From Rhodopseudomonas sp. BAL398 (lineage in GTDB: Bacteria; Pseudomonadota; Alphaproteobacteria; Rhizobiales; Xanthobacteraceae), in assembly GCF_033001325.1 (NCBI RefSeq), contig NZ_CP133111.1:2914001-2978000 (forward strand): a stretch of 64,000 bases of DNA, written 5' to 3'. The position numbers and the translations under genes are program-made. The first letter of the stretch is position 1; each line of letters begins with the position of its first letter. Shown here piece after piece: positions 1-9,033 of this stretch. The notes beneath the pieces were generated by a model. The model had not been told where the DNA came from. It did not search any database and saw nothing but the letters and a program-made list of their open reading frames with translations.

Positions 1-1268
1 TAATTGATCGCCTTGGTGGTGTCATTGTTGGACGAGAGCAAAGTGCGCTGCTGGCGCATCCAGATTTCGAGGTCGGTGACGATCGGCGCGGATTTCTCCT
101 GGCGCATGGCAAGCCGTTGCTCCGGTGCTTTGCCGTTGATGGTGCGCTCGATCGCGAACAGTTCGTCGATCCGTCGCACCGCCTCGGCTGCGATCGGCGC
201 CTCTCCGGTTTTCGCCAGGTCGAAGAACTTTCGGCGACCGTGGCTCCAGCACGCCGCTTCCAGAATCGGCGCCGGCTTGCGGCCCGCTTTGTAGAGCTGG
301 TTGTATCCATCAAAGGCATCGGCCTGCATGAGGCCGACATAGCCGGCCAGATGGCGTTGCGGATGTTCGCCAGCCCGGTTGCGTGAGTAATAGAACAAGG
401 CCGCCGGCGGATCGCTGCCGCCAAACGGTCGGTCATCCCGGACGTAGGTCCAAATCCGGCCGGTGACCGTCTTCATTTTCGCCAGCACCGGGACCGTGGT
501 GTCGTCGGCGTGGATGCGTTCCGCGCTCATGACATGGGTCCGGATCGCGTCAATCAGCGGCGCGAGCGCCACCACGCAGGCGCCGACCCGGTCGGCCAGC
601 GTCGAGACATCGATCTCGATCCCTTCGCGGGCAAAAGTCTTGCTCTGACGGTTCAATGGCTGATGCAGCAGGAACTTGTTGACCAGTACCATCGCCAGCA
701 GGCTCGGCCCGGCAAAGCCGCGCGGGATCGGGTGCGAGGGCGCCGGCGCCTCGGTGATCGCCTCGCAGTCCCGGCAGGAGAACTTTTCGCGGACGTGCTC
801 GATGATCTTCCAGCGCCGCGGCTCGCATTCGAGGGTTTTCGACACCACCTCGCCGAGCTTGTGCAGCCGGGCGCTGCCGCACTTGCCGCAGGCACAGGGC
901 GCGGGCTCGACGATCCGTTCGACCGGCAGATTGTCCGGCAGCGGGCGTCGGGGCGGGCGTGGAGCCTGTGCACGCTTCTCCTTGGCGGCCTCTGGCGCGG
1001 CAATCTCAGCCTTGGTCGCCTGTTCGGCCTGCGTCTCTTCGAGGTCCTCGATCGCAAGCTCAAGCTGCTCGATCAGCAGCTTGCCGCGTTCAGAGGATTG
1101 CCCGAACTGCTCGCGCCGCGCCTTGGCCAGCATCAGCTTCAGCCGCTCGATCTCCAACCGGCCGACGGTGACTTCGCTCTTGGCTAATGTCAGTTGCTCG
1201 CGCTGCGCAAGGATCATCGCATGCGCGGCGGCGAGATCATCGGGAAGTGGTTCGAGCTGCGTCGTCAC
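1..1268 (-). CDS. tnpC: IS66 transposase TnpC, C-terminus beyond window edge
   Basis: About 422 codons of an IS66 DDE transposase are visible, open to the left window edge. A GTG at 1268 is the first plausible start after an in-frame TGA four codons upstream. An N-terminal coiled-coil leader (residues about 15-80) is followed by a zinc-binding region with a CACGKC motif and the central transposase domain, including AERIHADDTTVPVL around the first catalytic aspartate. Typical IS66 TnpC proteins are a little over 500 residues, so 80-100 residues and the last catalytic residue lie outside the window. No frameshift is visible in this part. Confidence 0.85.
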   Translation of the reverse strand, partial: MTTQLEPLPDDLAAAHAMILAQREQLTLAKSEVTVGRLEIERLKLMLAKARREQFGQSSERGKLLIEQLELAIEDLEETQAEQATKAEIAAPEAAKEKRAQAPRPPRRPLPDNLPVERIVEPAPCACGKCGSARLHKLGEVVSKTLECEPRRWKIIEHVREKFSCRDCEAITEAPAPSHPIPRGFAGPSLLAMVLVNKFLLHQPLNRQSKTFAREGIEIDVSTLADRVGACVVALAPLIDAIRTHVMSAERIHADDTTVPVLAKMKTVTGRIWTYVRDDRPFGGSDPPAALFYYSRNRAGEHPQRHLAGYVGLMQADAFDGYNQLYKAGRKPAPILEAACWSHGRRKFFDLAKTGEAPIAAEAVRRIDELFAIERTINGKAPEQRLAMRQEKSAPIVTDLEIWMRQQRTLLSSNNDTTKAIN

Positions 1269-1341
1269 AACGGCAATTCAACCACAGCCGCTTTTGGAAG
1301 TCGCGCCCGTTCCACCCCTTGAGTCAAATAGTCACAGCTAA

Positions 1342-1689
1342 CTACCCAGTTGCTTGTGGACGCCAGGTTTCCCGCGGCATCCGCCAATCGATCCCCGACA
1401 ACAAATACGACAGCTGCGCAACGCTGATCGTGACCACGCCATCTGACAGCGACGGCCACAGAAAACGGCCGCGCTCCAGCCGCTTCGTGAACAGACACGC
1501 GCCCTGGCCATCATGCCAAATGATTTTGATCAGATCGCCGCGGCGGCCTCTAAAAACGTAAAGATCGCCAACATGCGGATCACGTTGCAGGCTTTCCTGA
1601 ACAAGCCGCGCAAGGCTCGGGAATCCGCGCCGCATGTCGGTGTGGCCAGTCGCGAGCCACACCCGGACGTTGCCAGGGATCGCAATCAT
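1342..1689 (-). CDS. tnpB: IS66 accessory protein TnpB
   Basis: The 115-residue product matches the IS66 accessory protein (Orf2) family: it opens with the conserved VRVWLATGHTDMRRGF block and contains DLYVFRGRRGD followed by KIIWHDGQG. This protein is required with TnpA and TnpC for transposition of many IS66 elements, although its biochemical role is unclear. Its start overlaps the end of tnpA by 4 bases (ATGA type), which suggests translational coupling. The gene looks complete. Confidence 0.92.
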   Translation of the reverse strand: MIAIPGNVRVWLATGHTDMRRGFPSLARLVQESLQRDPHVGDLYVFRGRRGDLIKIIWHDGQGACLFTKRLERGRFLWPSLSDGVVTISVAQLSYLLSGIDWRMPRETWRPQATG

Positions 1690-2084
1690 CGGCGCTCCAG
1701 CACGTCGAGAACCCGCGCCAGCGCCTCTGGGTCGACCTGCGCATCGACCCGAACCCGTCGCCGGTTGCCAAGATCGATCTCGATCATTCCGTGCCTGGCT
1801 GGCGGCACCGGCCTCATCCGGCGATCGTCTTCGGATGGCGGCTTCGTATTGTCCTCGCCCGTCACCGTAGCGGCGATCTGCACCGGTGCAAAGCAGGGAC
1901 CGACGCGCTCGGTTGTGCGTGCCTGCCGGCGCCAGGTGAACACCACGCTGGCCGCAACGCCATTGCGCCGCGCAACCTCCGTCACCTTCGCCCCTGGCGC
2001 AAGCGTCTCTTCGACGATCCGCGCCTTGTCATCCGGTGACCACCGCCGCCGCCGTTCCAACCCGCCCAAAACCTCGACCCGCAT
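1686..2084 (-). CDS. tnpA: IS66 accessory protein TnpA
   Basis: This 132-residue protein has the N-terminal helix-turn-helix typical of IS66 TnpA (RRRWSPDDKARIVEETL, then VTEVARRNGVAASVVFTWRRQ, residues about 12-52), a variable middle, and a C-terminal RVDAQVDPEALARVLDVLE block. It probably contributes DNA binding during transposition. It is the first gene of the element and overlaps tnpB. The gene looks intact, so the element could be active if the part outside the window is also intact. Confidence 0.9.
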   Translation of the reverse strand: MRVEVLGGLERRRRWSPDDKARIVEETLAPGAKVTEVARRNGVAASVVFTWRRQARTTERVGPCFAPVQIAATVTGEDNTKPPSEDDRRMRPVPPARHGMIEIDLGNRRRVRVDAQVDPEALARVLDVLERR

Positions 2085-2163
2085 CGCTTGATGACCTTAA
2101 AGCTAGACTTAAGGTCACACGCTTCGCGAATTACCCTGCGTCAGGCAAGGCGGCGCTCGTCGG

Positions 2164-3156
2164 ATGCGTACCAAACAAGCGACGCGGATTCACTGGACCG
2201 AAAAGGGCATCGAAGGAGGCGTCGATCTTGGCCGCGACGATCTCGTATTCATCACCATCGGATCGCTGACCGAGAATTCTGACAATGGCGATCACCATAC
2301 CCCGGCAAAACTCAGGGATGGCCCCGCACCGGCCTGGGATCTGTGGCGCCGCATCGCCGCCAAGGATCCCGCCTTCGGCCGCCCCGATGTGTTCGGCGCC
2401 CATATCGCGGAAACCAAATGGGCGTCGGCGACCATCACCGCACTCGACCAGCGCATTCCGCAGTACGTCGAGAAAATTGCGAAACGCAATCCGTTTACGG
2501 GCAAGATCGTCACCGGCGGTATCGTCACGGTGAAGGACTCAAGCTGGCTCATGAGTTGGGCGGTCCATCGCCAGCCGCATTTTAAGAAGCAGCCGAAGGA
2601 CCAGATGATTGCCTGGCTCTATGCGCTGTTCGTCGACGGGCCCGGTGACTATGTTAAGAAGCCGATGCAGGACTGCACCGGAGAGGAGATCACCCAGGAG
2701 TGGCTCTATCACCTCGGCGTGCCGGTCGAGGATATCCCTGAACTCGCCGCGGCGGGCGCGAACACCGTGCCGGTGATGATGCCCTATATCACCGCCTTCT
2801 TCATGCCGCGCCAGGCGGGCGACCGGCCGGACGTGGTTCCTGAGGGCACCGTCAACTTCGCCTTCATCGGCCAGTTCGCCGAGTCGAAGCAGCGCGACTG
2901 CATCTTCACGACGGAATACTCGGTGCGCACGCCGATGGAGGCGGTCTACGCGCTCATGAATGTCGAACGCGGCGTACCGGAAGTGTTCAACTCGACCTAC
3001 GACATCCGCACACTGCTGGCGGCGATCGGACCGCTCAGGGATGGCAAGGGCATCGATCTTCCCGGACCGTCCTTCCTGCACAAACTGCTGATGAAGAAGC
3101 TCGAGGGGACAGAGATCGCGGAACTGCTCAAGGAGTTTCACCTGATCTCGGAATGA
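2164..3156 (+). pseudogene. ohyA: Oleate hydratase, C-terminal part left by IS66 insertion
   Basis: The frame encodes the C-terminal part of a myosin-cross-reactive-antigen family oleate hydratase, an FAD enzyme that adds water to the cis-9 double bond of oleate to give 10-hydroxystearate. Diagnostic stretches are ENSDNGDHHTPAKL, GGIVTVKDSSWLMSW, the CTGEEITQEWLYHLGVP block, PYITAFFMPRQAGDRPDVVP and CIFTTEYSVRTPMEAVY. Family members are roughly 520-590 residues; only about 325 remain, and the N-terminal FAD-binding fold is missing. The listed ATG at 2164 is internal, and the frame is closed by a TAA at 2098 inside the IS end. The remnant is otherwise uninterrupted, so the insertion is probably recent. 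Confidence 0.9.
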
Positions 3157-3877
3157 GAAAAGAGCCAACAAGCCGCTGGTGCAGCGGAAGGTGATGGATG
3201 GCCGACAACGATAAGAAGAGCAGACCCGCCGCTGGAGACACGGGGGCATGGCCATCATCACCCATCGGCTGGAAGGCGAAGCGCCATCGAGCCCCCACAC
3301 TCGCGATCCGGTTTGCGGCATCATGGGTCGCGACTTACGCCGGCTCTGCAGTCCGGAGACATTTGAGCCGCCCAGCGAGAAGAGGCCGCCGCGGCGAAAA
3401 GGCTCCTTTCCGAACGGGCCGTCGTCTATGTCGTCCGGCCGCATCGATCGCAGATCGCACGTCGCTATCTCAACCAGGTCACCCGCGCCAAGAGGCACCG
3501 CCCCAACGACCCGCCTCGCCTCGGTGCGGTTCTTCCAGCGGACGTCATAGACCCGCTCAGGTCTCGAACGGAGCACCTGCACGAGTTCAATACGGATCAA
3601 GACCGCCGCGCCGTCGATGATCTCGATCCGACCCGGTTCCCAGCCTATAGCAACTGCGGTCAGATCCGCGATACGGATGGCGCGATCGGTGCAATGACGC
3701 AGGCGGTTGAGCGCAGCGACTCGGGAGGATAGGAAGGAGGCGTGGCTGCCTTCGATCTCGTTAGCGGGTCATACACCAGTCCCCTCCGGAACCAGCTATT
3801 CGAAAAGCATCATTAACCAGCCTCCTCCAAAGATATGAAGGGCTCATTCCGAGCCTACAATTTACCTGGGTGACACC
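3157..3877 (+). other. Non-genic stretch with an open frame lacking a start codon
   Basis: No convincing complete gene was seen between the oleate hydratase remnant and the diguanylate cyclase. A plus-strand frame at 3367-3732 stays open for 121 codons with plausible amino-acid composition (for example SERAVVYVVRPHRSQIARRY), but it follows a TGA directly and has no ATG or GTG near its beginning. It may be the tail of a decayed gene; I do not recognise it. The long minus-strand frame across 2539-3600 is mostly antisense to the oleate hydratase. Confidence 0.4.
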
Positions 3878-6091
3878 GTGCGGGAACATATGAGTCTATT
3901 TCTCACGGCCCAGCTCGATTTCATCTTCTTCTTCTATGGCCTTGCTCTTATTCTGCTCGGTACAGTGTGCTTTTCGGTTGCCCGGGGCGCCGAAGCCAGG
4001 ACTAACAGGATCGATCTGCTGGGATGGTTCGGCGTGTTCCACGGTGGCAGCGAATGGCTCGATCTGAGCGCGCTGGTCATCGACGACGCTCCCAGTTTTC
4101 AGGCGCTGCGTACCGCGGCAATGACGGTCTCATACCTGTTTCTGCTGGAGTTTTCGCGCCTCGCAGCAATCCGGCTGGGCGCCAAGTTACCGGGCCGTTC
4201 GGTCTATATCCCATTTCTGACGACGATTGCAGTTATTGGCGTTGTCCATGGCCAGGTCAGTGCCAATATCGCAGCGCGGTATGCGATGGGATTCGTTGGG
4301 GCAATCGGCACCTGTGCCGTCCTGACAATCCACGCGCGAACACTCAAAATCGTATCGCGGCCGCTGGTGTTGTGCGCCGCATTATGCTTCGGCCTCTATG
4401 GTATTGCGGCCGGACTCATCGTTCCAGCGGGAGACTTCTGGCCCGCAAGCGCGCTCAACCAGATCTGGTTCATGAAGTTGACCGGCGTGCCGATTCAGTT
4501 GGTGCGGGGACTTTTGGCGGCCGCATTGGCCGTGACATTGTGGTCGGTCTGGGGCCGATTGCTCGCTGTCACCGTCGACTCGATGTTTTACACTACCTAT
4601 CTGCGCCGGCATTTTTTCACGACGCTGGCGGCGCTGGCAGTGGTCTTCGTCGGCGGCTGGGCGCTTACGGACTTCCTGGGCAGGATCTACAAGGACAACA
4701 TTGAAGCTGAGGCACAAGGGGATCTCAACCTACTTCTCGCCAGGCTCAGCGGCGAGACTGCCACGGTGGAGGCAATGGTGAAGGCACTGTCGGGCTCCCA
4801 TGCCGTGCTGTCATTGCTCACCGACGACAGTCGCGCCGTTCGAGCCCAGACCGTGCTCGGCCGCAATGTCGATGCCTCGGGCGCCACGCTCGGACAGATC
4901 CTGGACGCGTCGGGATCAGTCGTTGCGTCGTCCGATGACCGCGAACTGAAATCATTGGGTGCGCCGAATGCGGCCGCCGCATCGTATTTCCAAGCCGCCA
5001 TAGCCGGCGGGGAAGGTCGTCAGTTTGTGAAGGACGCGGAGACCGGTCTGGCGGGCTATGTGGCAAGTTATCCGATCCGCCGAGAGAATGGTGAGGTTAT
5101 CGGCGTCGCAATGCTGAAGAAGTCGTTCGACAAGCTGAATGCCAGCTTGCAGAGCTTCGATCGGCCGTTCTTTTTCGTCGATGGCGATGGCGCGGTGATG
5201 TTGAGCAACCGCCCGAATACCCTGGACCGCTCGCTGTGGCCGGTCCGTACCCGCGTGACGCTTGCCGAGCAATTCGGAGCTTCTGGCGGACCGCCAATGC
5301 TCGCGAGTGAGATCACGACGGCCGCCTGGACCACGTTCGACGGCCGCCGCGGCTATGTGTTGCGGGGCGCTATCCCACAGAGTGACTGGTCGATGCTGAT
5401 CGTCAGTCCGCTGGCCGGCATGTTTGCAAGCCGTTTCCTTGGCATCGTTATCACTTTGCAATTGGCGCTCAGCACATTGTTCCACTTCCTTGGCAAGCAA
5501 CACGGTGTTCGAGAGAGTTTGCAGATGCAACGCCGCGCAGACTTGCAGGTGCTTGCCGACAATCTTGAGGTCAAGGCTACTACCGACCCGCTCACCGGGC
5601 TGTTCAACCGCGCAAAATTCGATCTTGTCCTCGGTCATGAGTTAATCCGGGCGGAGCGCTACGGGACCCAGCTCGCGCTGATCGTCTATGACATTGATCA
5701 CTTCAAGGAGGTTAATGATGTCCACGGCCATCAGGCCGGCGATCGTGTTCTTGTCCAGTTGTCTGAGATTGTCTCATGCGAGATTCGCAAGACAGACCTC
5801 CTCGCTCGTTGGGGTGGAGAGGAATTCGTCGTTGTGCTGCCCGCCACCGATGGCATGACGGCCTGTCTCGTAGCCGACAAGCTGGGTCGTGCGATTGCAC
5901 AGGCAACCTTCGACCTCGTCGGGACCATCACCTGTAGCTTCGGCGTCAGCGACTTTGTTGTTGGCGACTCAGTGGAGACCCTCCTAGCTCGAACGGACAA
6001 CGCGCTGTACCGCGCCAAGATAAATGGTCGCAACCGGGTCGAGTTTGCCCCTGCGTCTTCGAATCTGGCGCCGACGCTTGAGCTGCGATGA
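3878..6091 (+). CDS. Membrane-bound diguanylate cyclase (GGDEF)
   Basis: This 737-residue protein should make cyclic di-GMP from two GTP at the inner membrane. The N-terminal 250 residues hold about seven or eight hydrophobic helices, then comes an extracytoplasmic sensor-like region (about 265-530) that resembles a Cache-type domain, one more membrane helix (about 535-555), and a GGDEF domain (about 565-725). The active-site motif is GGEEF at 646-650, a functional variant, and an inhibitory RxxD site (RKTD, 637-640) sits five residues before it, so product feedback is likely. No EAL domain is present. Start is uncertain: GTG at 3878 or ATG at 3890 (MSLF...), the latter with a GGGA at suitable distance. 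It stands alone, with degraded DNA on both sides. Confidence 0.9.
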   Translation: MREHMSLFLTAQLDFIFFFYGLALILLGTVCFSVARGAEARTNRIDLLGWFGVFHGGSEWLDLSALVIDDAPSFQALRTAAMTVSYLFLLEFSRLAAIRLGAKLPGRSVYIPFLTTIAVIGVVHGQVSANIAARYAMGFVGAIGTCAVLTIHARTLKIVSRPLVLCAALCFGLYGIAAGLIVPAGDFWPASALNQIWFMKLTGVPIQLVRGLLAAALAVTLWSVWGRLLAVTVDSMFYTTYLRRHFFTTLAALAVVFVGGWALTDFLGRIYKDNIEAEAQGDLNLLLARLSGETATVEAMVKALSGSHAVLSLLTDDSRAVRAQTVLGRNVDASGATLGQILDASGSVVASSDDRELKSLGAPNAAAASYFQAAIAGGEGRQFVKDAETGLAGYVASYPIRRENGEVIGVAMLKKSFDKLNASLQSFDRPFFFVDGDGAVMLSNRPNTLDRSLWPVRTRVTLAEQFGASGGPPMLASEITTAAWTTFDGRRGYVLRGAIPQSDWSMLIVSPLAGMFASRFLGIVITLQLALSTLFHFLGKQHGVRESLQMQRRADLQVLADNLEVKATTDPLTGLFNRAKFDLVLGHELIRAERYGTQLALIVYDIDHFKEVNDVHGHQAGDRVLVQLSEIVSCEIRKTDLLARWGGEEFVVVLPATDGMTACLVADKLGRAIAQATFDLVGTITCSFGVSDFVVGDSVETLLARTDNALYRAKINGRNRVEFAPASSNLAPTLELR

Positions 6092-6428
6092 AGATGAGCC
6101 GTAGCCCGCAATGAGAGCCGTTGAATGATTCCAGAGATCATTCAGATCTCTGCCGCACCTCGAGCCGTGCAGGGGCCCTTCGATCCAACGCTGCAGCAAT
6201 TTGGACTTGATCGGGCATTCGAGCAGCGTCAGGATCGTATCGGCACGCGCGCAGACTACACACTCGCTTGAGAATATCAGGTCGCAACCAGACGACTGTC
6301 TCTGACGGCCGCTAACGGTCGCGAACGGCTCCGGATCCCCCCAAGATCGCCGCGCCAGCTCCGTACAGCCGTTCAAATCACTATGGCTGGAATCGATGGC
6401 ATGGCGACGCAAGCGCGCGGACGGACGC
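6092..6428. other. Intergenic stretch, nothing recognised
   Basis: No frame here shows a recognisable domain. The frames crossing it on the minus strand are antisense extensions of the diguanylate cyclase end. Confidence 0.4.
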
Positions 6429-6632
6429 CTAATGCGGTGCGGATGGGAATGCCGGTGGCGAGGATCGGCAGTCCTCGTTCTGTTCCGCCACAAGCAATCG
6501 AAGGAGCACCAAGAGGACCCGGCGCTGCTCCTCGTCGGTGCTCTCTGACAGGAGACGCCGATAGAGCTTCATATTCTCGTCACGGATCAAATCTTCCACG
6601 ATCCGATCTCCCTCGCGGGTGTCGTCGATCAT
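6429..6632 (-). CDS. Small helical protein, paralogue of the gene at 49999
   Basis: A 67-residue, charged, mostly helical protein of unknown function. Its middle (LIRDENMKLYRRLLSES) closely resembles FIRDENLKLYRRALSET in the small gene at 49999-50136, and both continue with a Leu-rich helix ending in a Glu/Gln-rich tail. That two-copy conservation within the window is the main reason to believe the frame is real. The C-terminal ten residues (SSPPAFPSAPH) have no match in the other copy and may be readthrough into unrelated sequence. It sits next to a DUF6894-like gene, as does the other copy. Confidence 0.55.
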   Translation of the reverse strand: MIDDTREGDRIVEDLIRDENMKLYRRLLSESTDEEQRRVLLVLLRLLVAEQNEDCRSSPPAFPSAPH

Positions 6633-6861
6633 CGCGCACAGACTTTCGCCCTATTCGAATACCTTGTCGATATCAAAAGTTCACGGAGCCACAAGAGCAT
6701 CCCCGCAGCCTGCTGACCTATTGTTAATTTTTTGGAGAGTGAGCTGTTTGAGACATCTTTTGGGGAAGTTGGCGATCCAATACTGTTCCATCGTCAGCCG
6801 GCCATTGGCATCAACTGGCGATGGAAGCTCGAACCTTCCGCCTCGTCAAGAGGATTTAAAA

Positions 6862-7158
6862 ATGCTTCAAACGCTTGCGTCCGTCAAAGCGGATGACATT
6901 CAGTTTGTTGTCGTCCACTATTGTCCAAACTGCGAAGCTCCGAGAGTGATGGGACTCAACAAAATCCGGACGGCCATATTCGGCCGGCAGGATGTCCTCA
7001 CCTTCAAGTGCGAAACCTGTGGAACTGAACTGATCGACCGAATAAGTTCAACTTCCGTGGACTTGATCAAGGGACCCTACAACGTCACCGACGAGGAATG
7101 GCTGAGCCATTGCCGATTTGCGCTCGCTACAGAACCTCAGCGAGGAATCGGAACCTGA
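6862..7158 (+). CDS. Small zinc-ribbon-like protein
   Basis: A 98-residue protein with two CxxC knuckles (CPNC near residue 20, CETC near 53) spaced as in a zinc ribbon, preceded by a hydrophobic strand (FVVVHY). The ATG at 6862 is chosen because AGAGGA lies about 8 bases upstream; an upstream in-frame ATG at 6619 would add 81 residues of non-conserved sequence. Function is unknown. Its 3' end overlaps the convergent DUF6894-like gene by 32 bases. Two other plus-strand genes nearby (7756 and 8012) also encode short proteins with paired CxxC motifs. Confidence 0.6.
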   Translation: MLQTLASVKADDIQFVVVHYCPNCEAPRVMGLNKIRTAIFGRQDVLTFKCETCGTELIDRISSTSVDLIKGPYNVTDEEWLSHCRFALATEPQRGIGT

Positions 7159-7351
7159 AAAGCGGCTTGCCGCTCTCGTCGGTCACTTCGAGTTTCCACT
7201 CCGGCTTGGCGTCTGTGAAGATGTCACGACTTAGATCGCGACAGAGGAAACACGCTTCCCTCCACGCAGCTCGTTCGTCGGGAAGATCAATCTCCTGCCC
7301 CAACGAGTCTGTATCTTCGTCATGGAATATGCGGAAGCGATAGACGGACAT
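7127..7351 (-). CDS. DUF6894-type small protein, copy 1
   Basis: This 74-residue protein belongs to a small family abundant in Bradyrhizobium genomes that I assign to DUF6894. Visible hallmarks are the YRFRIFHDED start, the DLPDERAAWREA segment and the EWKLEVTDESGKPLFRFRF C-terminal strand pair. Copy 2 (50243-50467) is clearly homologous and shares the block DIFTDAKPEWKLEV almost completely. No catalytic residues are evident and no function is established. A second small gene, also duplicated elsewhere in the window, lies 52 bases upstream on the same strand, so the two probably form an operon. Confidence 0.75.
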   Translation of the reverse strand: MSVYRFRIFHDEDTDSLGQEIDLPDERAAWREACFLCRDLSRDIFTDAKPEWKLEVTDESGKPLFRFRFLAEVL

Positions 7352-7403
7352 TGAAGCACCTATGACAATGGCGTGGCGTCTGTCTGTCTGTCGGAATTCC
7401 GAC

Positions 7404-7580
7404 TTAAGAATCCTCTACGCCGACTTCTGACAGACGTAGCCATTCCGCCACCATTTCTCGCAGAATGACGCGCGACTCCCGATCGGTAGATTCCTTCGCC
7501 AATTTCAAACAATGCTCGGCGTAGTCCACATACTCATCATTATTGACTGATTGAGTGTCCACGGTGTCGATGGTGGCCAT
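7404..7580 (-). CDS. Small protein paired with DUF6894 copy 1
   Basis: An ATG at 7580 opens a 58-residue frame ending at TAA 7404-7406. The centre reads EYVDYAEHCLKLAKESTDRESR and the end REMVAEWLRLS. The gene at 50501-50662 encodes the same pattern (EYLSHAEHCLRMAAEVADRRSR, then REMAAVWLRLS), so the frame is conserved and probably coding. Function is unknown; the protein is predicted to be two helices without membrane segments. It is the first gene of a two-gene minus-strand unit with the DUF6894 gene. Confidence 0.65.
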   Translation of the reverse strand: MATIDTVDTQSVNNDEYVDYAEHCLKLAKESTDRESRVILREMVAEWLRLSEVGVEDS

Positions 7581-7755
7581 AGCCGATTCTCTAGAGCGAT
7601 CACTGACCAGATGGCCAAACTTACGATGCGTCGTTGACCAAGATAAAAAGGATACAAATAGCCGGTAGAACTACCGGCGAAGTTATTGAAGGATGACGCC
7701 ACTGAAATGACTCGCTATCGCGCCATCCGCTGAATAGTCTGCTCCGTCACCACGC

Positions 7756-8007
7756 GTGCCCTTGGCTGTTATCGGTGACAGAGAGCATGGTAGCGCCCTC
7801 GCCTCGACCAAGGTTCTGCTCGTGTCGAACTCCCCAACTGATCGCCCGAACTGCTCGGTCTGCAATTCACTATTGGAGCTGGTTCGCATCGAGTCAGCTA
7901 AGCGAGGATTTGATGTCTGGACCTTTGATTGCCAGAAGTGCGGCAACAGCGAGCAATTCATAGCTGCCAGCGGCATCACCTCGCCTTGGGATCACGAGAG
8001 GGACTGA
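7756..8007 (+). CDS. Small zinc-ribbon-like protein
   Basis: An 83-residue frame with CSVC (near residue 33) and CQKC (near 60), the spacing of a zinc ribbon, and a charged C-terminus. It starts with GTG at 7756; a GTG at 7821 giving a 61-residue protein beginning at the residues just before the first knuckle is an alternative. No ribosome-binding site settles the choice. The stop lies 4 bases before the GTG of the next zinc-ribbon gene, which suggests co-expression. Function unknown. Confidence 0.55.
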   Translation: MPLAVIGDREHGSALASTKVLLVSNSPTDRPNCSVCNSLLELVRIESAKRGFDVWTFDCQKCGNSEQFIAASGITSPWDHERD

Positions 8008-8011
8008 TGCG

Positions 8012-8164
8012 GTGGAACTACTCAGAACAGCGACCAGTCCCCGTTGCAAGAAGTGCGAAGCCGAGATGGTTTTTGTCGGTAAGCTTGCCGCTATTCGGAA
8101 TTGCCCCGAAATCCGGGTTTACCGTTGCTACACTTGCAACGTGGTCCTCTCCGAAGAGATTTGA
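8012..8164 (+). CDS. Very small zinc-ribbon-like protein
   Basis: A 50-residue frame beginning with GTG at 8012 and ending at TGA 8162-8164. It contains CKKC (residues 12-15) and CYTC (39-42), with an additional cysteine at 31, and is the right size for a single zinc ribbon. It follows the preceding zinc-ribbon gene by 4 bases. The short length makes chance coding possible, but the paired CxxC motifs directly behind a similar gene make a real gene more likely. Function unknown. Confidence 0.45.
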   Translation: MELLRTATSPRCKKCEAEMVFVGKLAAIRNCPEIRVYRCYTCNVVLSEEI

Positions 8165-9033
8165 GCGGGCCGGCACTGGCGACGATATGAGAGCAGGAAG
8201 CTTCGCTAAGAAATCGGAAGAAGATCGAAGAGCATGAGCAACGGTCTCGCAGCAGGGCAACTGACAATCAGCTTTGCAATGCATACCGGGGATAGAGTAG
8301 ACTGCGGATCGCGTCCGCGGATGCCACGTCAGGGGCGAAAGCCCGTAGGGTGAAGACCAGCAAAGCGGGCTTCAGTGGAGCGGACGGCCCGGCCCGGCCC
8401 GGAGGGCGACGCCCAGCGGCTTCAGATCGGAAGGGTCACGCCATCAAACTTCCGCATTTCTGAACTTGCTCCGCCGCCGCAAATATGACGGTCATTGCCC
8501 TGTCGTGATCGATAGGCCGCTGGCAGAGAGCTTGCGGCGCAACTTGCCAATAAATCCAAGGCTCTCATTTCCGGGTCCTTTCCTCGGCACGATCATCGCA
8601 CATCGTTCAGCATTTAGGCGACATATGCCTATCGATGACCGCGTATTAGCGCACACCGACGAGTACCTCGCTCTATTTGCTTGGCACAGGCAGGTTTCTT
8701 GTCCCGTGGCATGCATGATAATCTAAGTGGCACTGATTATTGTTGCTCCGCCTATCGCATGTATTACTCGCGTCTCAGTGGTTGCTGCAATTGTATTTGG
8801 TGATGTCCAGAAGGGGCGGGAGGTATGCGATCAAGGACGCAGGTCTTCTTTCCAACTCCACCGATCTTGCGAACACTCGAATCGCGTCGCAAGCGATTAT
8901 CAACTGCCGGTGGTGTTCCGGCGCTTCGCGGACTTGAATCGATGGACGCAGGGCTTTGGCAGAAATCAGAACGCCCGCTGATCCTCGACCATGGGAGTTC
9001 AAATTGCTCTTCGCGCAGCTCGCACTAGGCTAA
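8165..9033. other. Gene-poor stretch with GC-rich hairpin and short tandem repeat
   Basis: No recognised gene. At 8333-8344 a GGGC-GAAA-GCCC tetraloop hairpin occurs, and at 8386-8400 GGCCC is repeated three times in tandem. The frame at 8466-8726 (86 codons) has an overlapping antisense frame of similar length and no known domain, so I do not call it. The stretch 8727-9030 likewise holds only unconvincing short frames. Confidence 0.4.

Larger units (their letters stand above)
1..2160 (-). mobile_element. IS66-family insertion sequence, left part outside the window
   Basis: Three genes in the IS66 order tnpA-tnpB-tnpC lie on the minus strand, with tnpA and tnpB overlapping by 4 bases. The tnpC end runs off the window. 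The right-hand end must lie between tnpA (2084) and about 2175, where homology to the disrupted oleate hydratase begins; I could not identify the terminal inverted repeat or target duplication, so the right boundary is approximate. Confidence 0.85.

Noticed and set aside
510-1341. Plus-strand frames of more than 220 codons over the IS66 transposase
   Set aside because: Antisense to tnpC, whose motifs are clear on the other strand.
2539-3600. Long minus-strand frame of 353 codons
   Set aside because: Mostly antisense to the well-supported oleate hydratase remnant; no domain.
8466-8726. 86-codon plus-strand frame
   Set aside because: An antisense frame of similar length overlaps it, and neither has a domain or paralogue.
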